Positions 12,901 to 24,142 of a stretch of 64,000 nucleotides of DNA are shown here, in pieces (the first letter of the stretch is position 1; every line of letters starts with the position of its first letter). The position numbers and the translations under genes are program-made. The stretch spans positions 14,973,951 to 15,037,950 of the forward strand of contig OX465112.1 in the NCBI GenBank assembly GCA_949987565.1, given 5' to 3'. The DNA comes from Luidia sarsii (Eukaryota; Echinodermata; Asteroidea; Paxillosida; Luidiidae). The notes under the pieces were generated by a model. That model saw only the letters and a list, made by a program, of their open reading frames with translations, was not told where the DNA came from and did no database searches.

Positions 12901-15374
12901 CCAAGCAGACGTCATTTTCCGACGGGACCCCTCCTCCAAAATAATTGGGTTACAGGCAGTGTCGAGCTGGCAGCGTGACGCGTTTACGCAGCCGGGACTG
13001 ATAGGAAATGCCCCAGTCGTAAACGTTGGCGAGTAGCGACGTCTGTTAGGGCAGGGCAGTTCGTCTGGAATTAAATCCAAGCGCCCATAATTTGCCCATT
13101 ACTAAGAACGCCAGGCACCTCAGTTCTGGATTCGCCGGCTCCTTCAAACCCGCACAGGACAGCAAAGGTTCTTCCAACCCCGCGGGCCCGAAGCATCATC
13201 TTTATGATGTACCGGTATGTTTATCCGGGAAACACACATAATGCACACACTCCAAAAGCCCCTTCTGGTGAATCTAATATTATCTATGTGGTCTCTGCCT
13301 ATATCACCCCCCGCCGGCAAATCATTAGCTGAACGATGACACCCCCTGGCAAGAGAAGAGCAATATCAAGCAGATGACAAGATAGCAGATCAAAACAGCT
13401 CTTTGCGATTCACACTTGCTAAAGGAGTATTCCCGTATAGTTTGTATTCTGGTCTTGCATGCAGTTCCCCTCAGGTTTTCAGGAAAGGACTCAGTCAGCA
13501 CGATTCGTCTTCTTTGGCTGCTTGTTTAATCATTATCTGCCGACGTCATCGAATTCCGACCACGGCCATTTTGTAGACGCTCACTGGTCTCCTGTAAACA
13601 AAACGACATATTTTAAAGGCAAATTACGGTTTATTGTACTCTCTTTTACGTGAGTGCCATTGACGACTGGTAATAGCACATCTACAATGCACTACCTGCC
13701 GAAAGACCCTAGTAAGACTAATATAAAACGGCTCTTTCTAAAAAAAAAGGCGACATACAAAAGACGACAGATGACGACTTAGCTGAATTACTTTGTTGCA
13801 TCTTAAAAAGACGGAAAAGTCACAAAATTAATGTTATCAAATCCAATGGAAATAATTTAAGATATGCTTGTTTCTAGATTTACAGGCATTTTGATGAAAA
13901 TTCAGAAAATTCATTGTAATATTATTATGTTTAAGGATTTAGACTGTGCATGTAAAGATAAGACACGAGTGGGATATGAATTTATAATCTCGGTAGCTGA
14001 ATCTTAGATCATGTGTTTCAATCAGACGAGGCACCAGGTGTTCCGGGAGAGTGCTTGTTTTGAAGTATAGCCTACAGTATAATCGGCTTTCCTTATTAGC
14101 ATAGACAGTTGTCCCGAATGCTAGGAAAGGTTATCCGGAAATCGCGCGCTGCAATGTCTTTCCATGATTTGGCCATGGCTAGGGCTCGATGTAATACACC
14201 AATGTACGGAAGGCGCTATATAGCTAGCAGCAGCGACCGATACGTCTGTGTGAAACTTGAAGCAGTAGCCAGTGAATTCAGACAGGGCTGTTGTCCTGCC
14301 GTACCGTTGCTATATACCTGCTACAGTGTGTCACTCCTAGTCCCATACTCAATAACGCACGGATGAACCACAGTTTCGTGCAATGGGCGTCGAAAGGCAG
14401 ATTACCTCGCTTCGACCGATATAGCCACACAGAGTCCGGTCATTTGACCAGATATTCACGGCATGGAAAACAAACGCCGAAAGGTGACCAGTGTGTAGGG
14501 TATTAGCTCCATGCAAATGAGTATAGGGCCTACATTAAAACTCCCGTTTCATTGATATCTTAGTGTGTGGATACGTCACGTCTGGTAGAAATGTGATCTG
14601 TGAATTAAACAATAAAATATTCGCGGTGATTTGTAAGGAATACCTGAACGGTTCATTGCCATCATCAACATAGCTGGGGGACTGTCTTTATTCGGACATT
14701 ATTAACATTGGTTTTTGTGCAATTTTCTTTCAATTCAACACGATGGGATATGTCTACATTGCAACTGACTGCTCCATTCGATAGAACTGAGTGGATTGAC
14801 CTATACAAGTTTACCTTTCTGGCATTTGAAAACAAAAAAAAACTCTTACGTGGATCTTTAAAATGGAGAGAGGTCGATGCCTCTGAGAACTGGGTGTAAT
14901 CTAAATACGTTCGTTCCCCGCGTTGGCTTGTGGAAACCGCCGGAGTGTCGATGGCGTATCCCCGGGCGAGAATCGACTTTTTTTCTTCTCCTTCTCCGTC
15001 TACAAAAAAACGAATCGAAGACCATCAAATTGCCTGGGATAATAGGCTCGCGATGACACCTTCTTACCAGGGATGACGGAGTGGACATTGCTGAATAAAG
15101 ACAACATTCTCTAAAATTCTCTGAAGGTCATCTGTCCAGTATTTTGTTTTATTTCATAAGGCTCCACCAGAGCCTATACCTGTTCAGAAATCAAGAATCA
15201 AGCAGAATCAAGCGGAGCCGGCCGGATTGAGGAATTAATTCAAAATTAATCAACATCCAGGAGGGTAATGACAAACACCATGCAGCTGTCTGATAATCCT
15301 TCTTTTGTGTTCACCCCTCCACACTTCTCTCTTTGATCTCCCCCCCTCTTCTCACTAATCCCTACCCTACTCCT
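9966..15374. other. Non-coding, nothing recognised
   Basis: About 5.4 kb of mixed composition. I searched for a signal-peptide exon that could serve gene A (ATG, hydrophobic stretch, phase-1 donor) and found none. No inverted-repeat element was clear. Confidence 0.4.
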
Positions 15375-15602
15375 TGCCCTTCCCTTTGATCTCTTCCTAC
15401 CAGCTTTACTCTTTGTCCTTTGTTTCTCATCCGTGTCATCACTCTCTTCCCCCTTCCTTCGTGTACATGTATCTGTTTTGTCTGTCACTCTGCCTTTTGA
15501 GAAAGGTCCTGCTGGGATCGAAACGTCAGGCCCACTAAATGTTAAGATTTTGCATTTTGGTAATTTTAGTCAGTAAGCAGTTTGCAACATTTTTGTATAT
15601 CA
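15375..15602 (+). mobile_element. Penelope-like tail with hammerhead-like core
   Basis: This copy includes the shared upstream block (15395-15480), a hammerhead-like core at 15496-15539 with GAAACGTC and stem II GGTCC / GGATC, and the conserved tail TTTTAGTCAGTAAGCAGTTTG to about 15602. The tail also occurs in minus orientation at 44209-44262 and 63935-63980, marking the common 3' end of the family. Confidence 0.55.
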
Positions 15603-16739
15603 CTAATTCAAAATGGCATTCGAATACTTCGAATACGCCTCCTCTGAGTCTTGCCCGCTGCTGATTTTGTATCAGTTCCCTCATGCGGATTGAATGTAGT
15701 TGAGAATACAGTACGTGTAGGAGTATTTGGAATGCTTTTAGAGTGCAGTCTGGCTGTTCAGACTGCACTTCGATTATCCGGCAGGATTATGAATTCCGAC
15801 GGGATTCCACCCACTCCGCATCTATATAGTATGACTAGGGTTTAAATAGTCAACTTCCAAAGAGAAAGGATTTCATGCCTTGACTGTCGACTTCATCTCA
15901 TGGTGCTAAGAAAATCGAGTTCGGCATTTTCTTTTTGGTACCGGTGCTACAGTGATTGATAGTCCCAAAGACGTAACACCAAGTGGATGCATAGGCATTG
16001 TGCGCTATACATGGCTGCCTTATGGCTCAATCGATGGTTCGCAGTAGCTTAAGAATGTAAAATAGGACAAGAGCCATTTACTAGACTTATAATGCCATCC
16101 GCAAACGGTGCTTGGGTGTGTGACTCTTGAAGGACTGAGCACCCTCGTCATTAATCACACCAACAATATTTTCTGGCAGGCTGATTCCAGATTGTGACTG
16201 CAGCCTGTGCAAAACTCCAGCCATGTTTTTCTTTTTCTTTCAAGGCATACGGCGCGAAAGAAATTGTAATCCGGGAAACAAATTAAAGTAATGCGGAAAA
16301 AAAGAGAGAAAGCTTGCAGCTTGGAAAGTGAATTAAAAATGGATTCGGCAATGAGCCAGTAATCCTGAAGATAAAGAGAAACTAAAACCGATGGTAAAAA
16401 GTCGTGGATTCGGTCGTGTTTATTATTTTGCAGTTGAGCGAAGGGCCCGAGATTGGCTCGCTATTGTAATCCATATCAATTAGCGGCTGTAATTATCGGC
16501 GACAGAACGTAAACATACACGATACGACGTAAGCACCTGTCGTTTTGCATCGTCAATGCTCGCAGCGCACACCAAGGCCGGACAGGGATCGAATATGCTG
16601 ATGGGGGCGAGGTTGCACCCAGGGTAATGACGACCTTCTATGTAATCTTGAGCGGCCTTTGTGGGGTACGAGGATGACGCACGTGCTTCTTGTTGTCATG
16701 GACATTGGCGTTAGGGTTAGCTCGTGTATTCTAGCCCGT
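15603..16739. other. Non-coding, nothing recognised
   Basis: No supported gene or complete element. It includes an AT-rich stretch at 16200-16400. Confidence 0.4.
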
Positions 16740-17545
16740 TCGAGGTATTTATCTGATCTTTTATTTATTTATTTCATTTTCCGGGATATCACAAACAATG
16801 AATCACAAATAGTATAAATACATTGACAAAGAAACATAACAGATTACAATTAACAATATTCAATAAGCTCCCGCAGGATTACCCAAAAGAAACAAGTTTC
16901 TGTTGAGGGCGTTTCTCCTGACTAATTGGGCTACAGAGATTTAGGATAAAACTCATTCCATACAATATTTATAAAATTGAGGAGTTGGTCAAACTTCAAG
17001 TATGATAAAAACAATTGAAAAACAAAATGTGATTAAACAAATAAAATCAATGAGATGAAGTAAAATAAAGATAAAAATTAATGAGTCAAACCAACAAGGA
17101 AAATGAGATGAAATCAAATCCGGATAACTTTGATATTTGAACATGAAAGCAGGATAGAAATTATCTGGGGAGGAAAATTCTAGACAGCTAGAGAGATGGG
17201 GTCCAGACTGAACAGATTATCACGTAAAGAATTGATGAGAATTTTAGGTGAACGTTCAAGGCGAAGATGTCGGAGGGAAGTGAATTAAAGAACGTGGGAA
17301 AGAGGGTAAACAAGGAAAATTTGACACAGTTTGACACGGCTGTATTGATGTTTAAAGAGGAAGGTCTCATATTTCCTAGTGTTTAACTTGTGGGAGAAAA
17401 TGTGAAGGAACAGAGATATGATTGTAGAGACATTTAATGACAAAGGAAGCAGAACTGACAAAGGTATTAGTACAGATTCTTCACTTAGAGAAATAAAAGC
17501 AAGTGTCCTTTTCTTAACAAGTTTCATAATGACCACCCTTTCCAC
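16740..17545 (-). pseudogene. Decayed non-LTR retrotransposon tail (reverse transcriptase C-terminus)
   Basis: Read on the minus strand, two overlapping frames give pieces typical of the end of CR1/L2-type reverse transcriptases. HKLNTRKYE lies in one frame near 17380-17410. KFSLFTLFPTFFNSLPSDI lies in another at about 17240-17310. The switch of frame between them indicates a frameshifted relic. Downstream on the same strand is an AT-rich untranslated tail ending in an (ATAAA)n-like run at about 16756-16775, as expected for the 3' end of such elements. The catalytic core is not visible. The family assignment rests on motif resemblance only. Confidence 0.45.
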
Positions 17546-18790
17546 TTAAAGGTTCATAATATAAAGTGAGCTGCATATATGCACCTCGTAAGGGCAGAAT
17601 GAAGCATACCTGTTCATAGAAAAAAAAACTGCCGATATTTTTGCACGATGGTTTCATACGAATTACACGGGATTCACAAACTGTCCAAAATTGATACAAG
17701 CTGATAAAATCAACATGTTTGTCTCGGTCATCACCAGGAGTCATTAGTAATTACAAGCCTAAGCATCAAACTATCAAGACTTCCATCACGTAATGGTAAA
17801 AAATGATCAGAAAAACAACGCACATGAATCGTAAACCTCTCTCTCACTGAAGTGGGGGAAAAAGCCAAATAAAAGAAAAATATAGCGATGTCTTTCTAAT
17901 GTTAACAAGCTAACACTATATCCGCATGCACATTGATGAAGGAATGAGGTACATTGTTGACCAAGTCATGAAGTAATCGTGACTCTGTGCGTCTACAAAT
18001 GTGTACGGGTGTACGGCCCCACGTCTGGGTGTTTTCAATAGACGATTTAACCGTCCAAAACGCCATTTACCCCTCGTTCCGCCAACGCTCGCGCGGTTGC
18101 ACCCAATAATTACGTCCACGCTCATCCAAACTCATCAGTGGCAGTGTGGTCACACATCCAGACTGCTATGTACGACCTTGGATCGATTGAGGTTCAGCAG
18201 GAGCCTGGACTCGATAAGTTGTCATTTTTGTAACCAACACTGGCAATGAATGCAGTGTCTGGATTTATGACCGACCCATGTTGACCGAAGGTCTCTAGCG
18301 CTTACTGTGTGCATCAGCTCTATGCTGGGTGACACAACAGATACACGCTGAAGCGTCTCGTTGAATTACTGATGTACAAACAGGCCTATAGGTGGCGTGT
18401 CTATACCACGCATGCAGGCATGAGCATGTATAGGCCAACTAAGCGCGGCCAAGTAAACAGGCACGATACTTATTTTGCCCTTTAGTCTCTTATATTATAA
18501 TGAAGGCCTTGGCCAAGTTCATTGGCATGCGAGTCTACGAATCCCCTCTGGCTAGATGCCTATTGGGAGGGCGTGTGTGCTATTTCTGACCGTATAATGA
18601 GTTCGGACACGGCCTTAATTACTTCTGTCCATGCCCTGAAACGTCTACGGGTCTACTTAGATCCTTGCACCTTGTTTCGAGTAAATAAACAACCAACAGT
18701 GGAACATAATACAGAAAGGTTGCTCTAAATGTTTCATTTGATAGGTAAAACAAGTTACGAAAGTATGGTTTTGTTTAAACGCGAATGCAG
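17546..18790. other. Region just upstream of gene A exon 2
   Basis: Expected to be intron 1 of gene A or its upstream flank. The signal-peptide exon was not found here. The sequence ends in the acceptor GCGAATGCAG at 18781-18790. Confidence 0.4.
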
Positions 18791-18939
18791 GCTCATTTGG
18801 ATCGGAAAACTACAGGCGCCTACGTCATGATCTGTTCTACAACAACAGCGTGTACGATCCTGCCATCCGTCCCGTCAAGAACTACAGCAGGGCTACTGTG
18901 GTGGAGATGCAGTTCTTTGTTGCTCAGGTTCTGGACGTG
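18791..18939 (+). CDS. Gene A exon 2: start of mature extracellular domain
   Basis: 149 bp, acceptor AATGCAG and donor GTGGTAAGT. It starts with two bases of a split codon (phase 1) and ends in phase 0. It encodes RLRHDLFYNN, the IRPVKN motif typical of this exon in nAChRs, and VVEMQFFVAQVLDV. Potential N-glycosylation sites are Asn17 (NNS) and Asn30 (NYS). Gene B exon 2 (51342-51490) has exactly the same length and phases. Confidence 0.92.
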
Positions 18940-21900
18940 GTAAGTGGACAACAGAGGGCGCCATTTATCAATATGACGCATACTTTATGCCCTTTAGGAA
19001 TCAACGAATCAGGCCTGATGCCCTTTAGCAATCAAAGGATCAGGCTTGGGCTCAGGCCTCGTCTCCGTCAAAACCTTAAGATACAGGTTGATATCGGTCG
19101 GCGAATTTGAAGGTTTGTTGACTTGTTAAGTAAGAGTATTCAATGGGAAACTGGGGCCAAACGCTTGTTTTATAGATGCCTGTACAACGGGAGAGAGACG
19201 TAATTATGACCGAAGCACAAGCCTGAGCCTAAGCCGTCATTTCGTAAACGGCCTATACATGCGGAAGTAACGACAGCCGCAACTGTGACCCTGACGCGCG
19301 TTCAAATTCGTCCAATGGTTCTATAATCATCTGAAGAAGTTAGCATTCAATTGAGTGTCCACGGTTTTTGTCATGACACGGTTGACGGATTAAACAGAAA
19401 CTTACGCAGGCGTTGTTGTATGCCATTGAAAGTGTGGAAGTGATTCTTCGACCCGAAAATGGCGTACGTAGCTTTAAAGCCCCTACACAACATTGGTCGA
19501 GGTCAAGGAATAGCATCCATACGCTGTCCGATCCGACATATGCATGAAATAGCACACCTGTGAAAATTTTCAGCTCAATCCGCCAACCGAGTCTCGAGAA
19601 AATCGTGAAAACCGCTTCATTTGTTTCGCGAAAATGCAGCATCCTACACCGTATACTGTTCCGAAAAATAGTTTAGAGCTGGGATCTCGATTTCTTTCAC
19701 TCTTTTCTCCTAGAATACAACATTTTAGGAAGAAATATTTCAGTGCGAGGTTTCTACTATAATCATCTTCGAACTGTAAAAGTTTCATGTAAATCTGTGA
19801 ACATTTCTGTTTTTCGTCCTTACCAATGTTGTAGGGGGCTTTAAGCTGTTTTGGGGTAGGTTCTTGTTAATCAATTTCCTTGAAACGTTTATTGAATGAC
19901 AATGTTTTGGGGTTTATTTTCAGGATGAACGACTTGAAACATTCAAGATCAACGCTTGGCTGACAATGGTAAGACCCGTCATCTTTTCTGATTACCAACA
20001 ATAGAATGGTTGGTCTCTCAAAACCCGGTAAAAAGGTTGTATTCCATATTCTTGATCGAAAATCTTTTTTTGGTCGATTTCCTCAGAGATGGAAAGACGA
20101 GTACCTCATCTGGGAACCATCGGAATATACCGGCCTCAGGAACTTTAAAGTCCCCAAGGATAACATATGGATGCCGGACCTGTGGCTGTACAACAAGTAA
20201 GTCATACACTGCCAACCACACGACGGGCAGACCATGACCAAAGGTATAATACATGTAATAATAATAATTGATGTGACTTATTATGCGCCAAATCCACTCT
20301 TTAGAGTGCTCTAGGCGCAGTTAGAAAAGGAAAACAATTAAGGTATAAGTACCAAAAAAAAAATGCATGAGCAATCAAAAGGAGGCATTAAATAAGTGAG
20401 TTTTTAGACCGCTTTGAAATGAATCTGATGAAGAGAAATTTTTCAGAACTGAGGGTAAGTTATTCCATAGGGTGGGACTGGCGTGGCCAAAAACTTGTGT
20501 GCACCAAGTTGTAGCAATTTTTGGAATTACAAGTCAACTGGAGTTAGATGAACGCAAAGATCTAACAGGAATGTAGCTATGAACTAAGTCGATATTACAC
20601 TGAGGAGCAGTGCCCTTAAGACAATGGAAAGTCAAAAGCAGAATCTTAAAGATTATGCGATCTCTGTACCTGTAACCAATGAAGTAATTTCAAAACGTGA
20701 GTGTATCTTTTAGACAATGTAATGATACGAGCAGCCGCATTTTGTAGTAAGGGTCGACCGACTATACAGGCAACTGCTATGGAAGCAGTCCTCACTTCTT
20801 CGATGATAAGGGAAGGGGAAACAGGAAAGAAAGCACACCAATCCAGACAGTGAACTCAACAAACTTCTCTTTCTAACACAGTGACCCAAGATGCATAGTA
20901 CATGGCGCTACAACGATGGAGCTAACTGCAATTATGCTATCCATCATACGTGCGAAGCCTGTGCATGCTTCTTTAAATCGTTAACATCTTAAAGGAGCAA
21001 CACTGAGATAGAGGATGTATTCTGATCAGTTAGTCCTACTGACTGTAATTCAATGAAGGTTTGCCCAGTGGTCGACGTGATAAACACTGAGTGCTCAGTG
21101 CTTTGCCAGGTGCCTGATAAAAAAAAATGCAGGCAACTCGGGCGGGATTCGAACCCGCGACTCCCGCTATCTAGTGCAGTGCAGACGTCAATACCCACTG
21201 GACCACCGAGCTGGTCGAATTCCATTCTCCTTGACGCAAACACCATGTTATATCTATGATGCAACGCGGTACCCGCTGCTATACAGTATTCGAATCAGCC
21301 ACACACGACCTCAACCATTGTTGTTACCCAGTTGGCCAATAAAATAAATTGTAACCCAACTTGCCAATCTCCGTTGAACGCATGCAGTGCGGGCAGCCGG
21401 TACGAGGACTACGCCAAGAATTCCATCTGCAGCGTGTACTTTGACGGCACCGTGGTCTGGCAGTCGCCGTCCATCATCAAAACTCACTGTCAGATGGACG
21501 TCACCAACTTCCCGTTCGACAGGCAGACGTGCTCCGTTCAGTTCGGTCCCTGGCAACACGGAGCTGCAGAGATTGTGCTGGAAGGAACGGGTAAGAGAAT
21601 CAGATCAGCGCCCTCTACTCTCCAAATGACTTGTTCGGAACATGAAGTAAATACAAGAAAAACGGTTGCAAACTGCTAACTGACTAAAATGACCTGCTGT
21701 CGATTTCACTAAACTCGTCGTAACTTACGATCAATTGTAGGACGATGAGCGATGCACAGAAACCATACGGCGTATCACAACTTACGATGGGTTTTCCATC
21801 GTAAAGTGAGTTACGATGCATCGTAAGGCTCTGTGAAATCCACCCCTGCATACATAAATTAGAGGGCCTGACTTTTCGATCCCATAGCAGGACCTTTCTC

Positions 21901-24142
21901 AAAGGCAAAGTCCTGTTTGGAATTCAGAATTCAGAACAAAAGGATTCTCTTTTTATCTGCTTTTGTACAAGATACCGAGGATGGAAATATCGTTCAAACG
22001 CGGTCGGGAGAGTTGTTATCTCGATAGAAGGTTCTTCATGTAAGAACTGCTATAACAGAGCTGTTGGACAGGCTAAGCCACCGAGAATCAGCTGTCTTTA
22101 CTTTGGCCAATTTGCGCGAATGCCTACCAGGCAAACTCTCAATGCAATCACTTCAAAAAGGTACAATTTCCATGGTATTCCTAGACATTGCCGGCTTGAG
22201 CATAACATTCGAGCTTCGTGAGCTTGTACTAAAAGACAGCCCGAAAAGGCGAGGAAGATTTTACCATTGGCGGCAAAGTGATTATGACTATGAGATAGAT
22301 GTTCGGGAAATCATTAAATGTATCCATCTACATGTACCCGTGTAGTGATTCGTGTGACAGCCGTCTCACTCACTCAAAATAATCACATACAGCAATTGTC
22401 GAGCTTTCTATAAAGAACGTCCCTGGTACGTTATTGAGTTACTCTTGCTACTTATCCGCCTCCCTTTACGGGTGTGACGTTCCTCAGGTTCGGCGGACCG
22501 ATATCTCCGAAGCTCAGGCGAGTGGTCCTTGATGCATTTCAACGCGTCCAACGGGATGGAGAAGTACCAGATCTACCCGGACGACCCCGAGGTCATGTTC
22601 ACCTTCGTGACGTACTCGGTGGAGCTCCGCCGGATCCCCACCTACTTCGTCTTCTATCTGATCATGCCCTGCGTGCTGATCGCCTGCACCACGCTGCTCA
22701 GCTTCTTCCTGCCGGCGGAGTCCGGCGAGAAGGTCAGCCTGAGCATCACCGTACTCCTGTCGCTGACCGTCTTCCTGCTGCTGGTGGCCGAGCTGCTGCC
22801 CCCGTCCGGGGCGGTTCCCATCATAGGTGAGCGACGGGTGCATGGGTCCGGCGGTCAGCCACCCGAGGTTCTATGTGGAAGTTACGGGGCTAAATTAAGG
22901 ACACCCCGTAGGGACCGACCCGTCACACTAATAATCGTGCAGACGGATACAGGATTCTCATGAAGGAACAAACTCAACTAAATCTATTGATTACCTACTG
23001 CATCACATCAAGGGCTCGGGCGACCCAACGGCACTGTTGGTGGACACAGACCACGAGTGCCCGGAGCCCAGCCTATATATGTGCTTTCTTCACAGGGTAT
23101 TGCATAATGTTTCTTTTCACTCGCTTTACGCAAGCTCACTATACAACTACTGGTGATCCCCGAGACAGTTCACATTCAATACCCCCCCCCCCCCAAAAAA
23201 AAAAGAGCACAATAATCTTCTCTATCACCCCACTGGTGACTGGTCCCGTGATGCTGTTTATGTTTGACGCTATTGGGCCAGTGAAAGGTGGAAAGAGAAA
23301 GAGAGGGCAACCCTAGCAGACCACAGACTAGTTTGTAAGCAATCGAAAGTTGTATATGTATAATCGTCAAGAGCAGAATGAGTTGACAGTGTTTGGCATT
23401 ATTACCACGCATGTTTGTTGAGTATTCATACAGCTGAATTCACATGAACTGCTCATTAATAATTGCCACCTTGTCGTCTGTCCCAACAGCTATCTACTAC
23501 GCGTCCACCATGGTCATGGTGTCACTGTCACTCGCCATGTCTGTCGTTGTCCTCAATCTCCATCACATGGGACCGTCGCCGCAGCCCGTCCCCCAGTGGA
23601 TTCGCAGAATCATCCTCAGCCGATTCGGCAAAATGATTCTGATGCGGAGGATGGAGCTGCTGAGCATGGGAGCGGAGCCCAAGTCGCGCGATTCCAACGG
23701 CTGCGTGTCCAAGCGGAAGACGAAGCGCCTGAACAAGAAGCTCTTCTCCAACGTGGAGCTGAGGGACACCTTTGAGAACGACCACGTGCTGGGCGCTACC
23801 ACCACCACCACCTCGCTGGACGGCAACAGCTCGTCGTCCGGGAACGAGGGTGAGATACGCTGCGGCCGGCACCGCGTGGAAGGTCACCGCCGCGTGAGGG
23901 CGTGCTCACAGATGGGCTGCTCCCAGTCGTCTGAGGGCCCCGACTCTCCGCAGATGGCGATGCTCAGGCAGATACTGGACGAGTTCAAGTGCATACGGGA
24001 GACGTTCGATGCACGGGACACCGACGATACAATGAGGGCGGAGTGGAAGCAAGTCGCCCTGGTGGTCGATCGAATTTTCATGGTGCTTTACGTGATTGGA
24101 ATGCTGGCAACACTCCTTATCATCATCGGTCACATCACATGA
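18791..24142 (+). CDS. Gene A: alpha7-like nAChR-type Cys-loop channel subunit, exons 2-7
   Basis: Six exons (18791-18939, 19924-19968, 20087-20196, 21388-21590, 22488-22826, 23490-24142) join in frame with GT-AG splice sites into 498 residues plus stop, lacking only the signal-peptide exon. Numbering from the first full codon: loop D Trp66, loop A WMPDLWLYNN with Tyr99, Cys-loop Cys135-Cys149 with 13 residues between, loop B Trp156, M1 about 221-242, M2 251-269, M3 284-306, a cytoplasmic loop of about 160 residues, and M4 about 470-496 ending at the C-terminus. M2 begins SGEKVSLSITVLLSLTVFLL: the GEK ring predicts cation selectivity and 9' is Leu. Pore and M3 (ASTM) are closest to alpha7, with alpha9/10 also similar. 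Loop C lacks the adjacent Cys pair of alpha subunits. The product is expected in the plasma membrane as part of a pentamer; its ligand is unknown. Confidence 0.93.
19473..19844. mobile_element. MITE, TTTAAAGCCCC family, copy 2 (gene A intron 2)
   Basis: The same element as 8123-8496, in the same orientation, inside the 984 bp intron 2 of gene A. Left end TTTAAAGCCCCTACACAACA, right end TTGTAGGGGGCTTTAA. A few indels distinguish it from copy 1. Confidence 0.85.
19924..19968 (+). CDS. Gene A exon 3 (45 bp)
   Basis: Fifteen codons, DERLETFKINAWLTM, in phase 0 on both sides, between acceptor TTTTCAG and donor GTAAGA. A 45 bp exon encoding this NxW segment is characteristic of nAChR genes. The gene B counterpart is at 59283-59327. 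Confidence 0.93.
20087..20196 (+). CDS. Gene A exon 4 (110 bp): loops D and A
   Basis: 110 bp, the size also seen for the equivalent vertebrate nAChR exon. It carries RWKDEYLIW, SEYTGLRNF and IWMPDLWLYN, giving loop D Trp and loop A Tyr. The donor splits the last Asn codon (AA|T), which fits the acceptor at 21387. Confidence 0.94.
20260..20760. repeat. Dispersed-repeat-like sequence in gene A intron 4
   Basis: It starts with a hairpin (GCGCC..CACTCT..AGAGTG..GGCGC at about 20284-20317), followed by about 440 bp whose wording resembles 3' regions of retroelements common in invertebrate genomes. No second copy is visible in the window, so the assignment rests on general resemblance. Confidence 0.3.
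21135..21212 (-). tRNA. tRNA-like sequence, probably SINE head or tRNA pseudogene
   Basis: On the minus strand a 78 nt cloverleaf can be drawn. The 7 bp acceptor stem is AGCTCGG / CCGAGTT with one G-T pair, the D stem is GTC / GAC, and the T arm GCGGGTTCGAATCCCGC is perfect. The anticodon stem is weak (four pairs) with an irregular loop; a GCA triplet after U would read Cys. An A-run (complement of the T-run) and further non-tRNA sequence follow on the same strand, which favours a tRNA-derived SINE over a working gene. It lies in gene A intron 4, antisense. Confidence 0.4.
21388..21590 (+). CDS. Gene A exon 5: Cys-loop and loop B
   Basis: 203 bp starting with the last base of the split Asn codon and ending with the first base of a Gly codon (G|GT). 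It encodes GTVVWQSPSIIKTHC, the Cys-loop CQMDVTNFPFDRQTC and loop B FGPWQH. The Trp is kept, but the usual SWTY/SWSY is changed to PWQH. The acceptor CATGCAG at 21381-21387 gives LYNNAGSRYEDY across the junction, matching the family. Confidence 0.93.
21664..21912 (-). mobile_element. Penelope-like tail relic, interrupted
   Basis: The outer parts match the tail of the hammerhead-like family in minus orientation: GTTGCAAACTGCTAACTGAC at 21664-21683 and GGGCCTGACTTTTCGATCCC with GGACCTTTCTCAAAGGC at 21865-21906. Between them lies a separate foldback element (21699-21843) instead of the roughly 30 bp present in the uninterrupted copy at 44209-44308. Confidence 0.55.
21699..21843. repeat. Foldback element, GGATTTCAC family, copy 1
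   Basis: The ends GTCGATTTCAC and GTGAAATCCAC are inverted, with inner inverted segments such as CTTACGAT and ATCGTAAG. Related copies are at 55306-55493 and 62418-63152. Its insertion splits a retroelement tail in gene A intron 5. Confidence 0.65.
22488..22826 (+). CDS. Gene A exon 6: loop C, M1 and M2
   Basis: 339 bp. It opens with SADRYLRSSGEW, then a loop C of YQIYPDDPEVMF with no cysteines, where alpha subunits have YxCC. Next come ELRR before M1, the M1 motif IMPCVLIA, and M2 flanked by SGEK and VAELLP. Phase 1 at both ends joins exon 5 (G|GT) and exon 7 (G|CT). Asn187 (NAS) is a potential glycosylation site in loop C. Confidence 0.94.
23490..24142 (+). CDS. Gene A exon 7: M3, cytoplasmic loop, M4, stop
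   Basis: 653 bp terminal exon after acceptor CCCAACAG. M3 is IYYASTMVMVSLSLAMSVVV, followed by LNLHHMGP. The cytoplasmic loop holds a Lys/Arg-rich segment, a Thr run from an ACC repeat (23797-23811), and the pre-M4 helix EWKQVALVVDR, which resembles alpha7 EWK..A.VVDR. M4 ends LLIIIGHIT then TGA at 24140-24142. The exon is clearly more GC-rich than the flanking introns. No canonical AATAAA was found within about 2.7 kb downstream, so the 3' UTR end is not placed. Confidence 0.94.

Noticed and set aside
22474..22843. Other-frame and antisense frames over gene A exon 6
   Set aside because: Shadows of the real exon, whose frame is fixed by splice phases and M1/M2 motifs.
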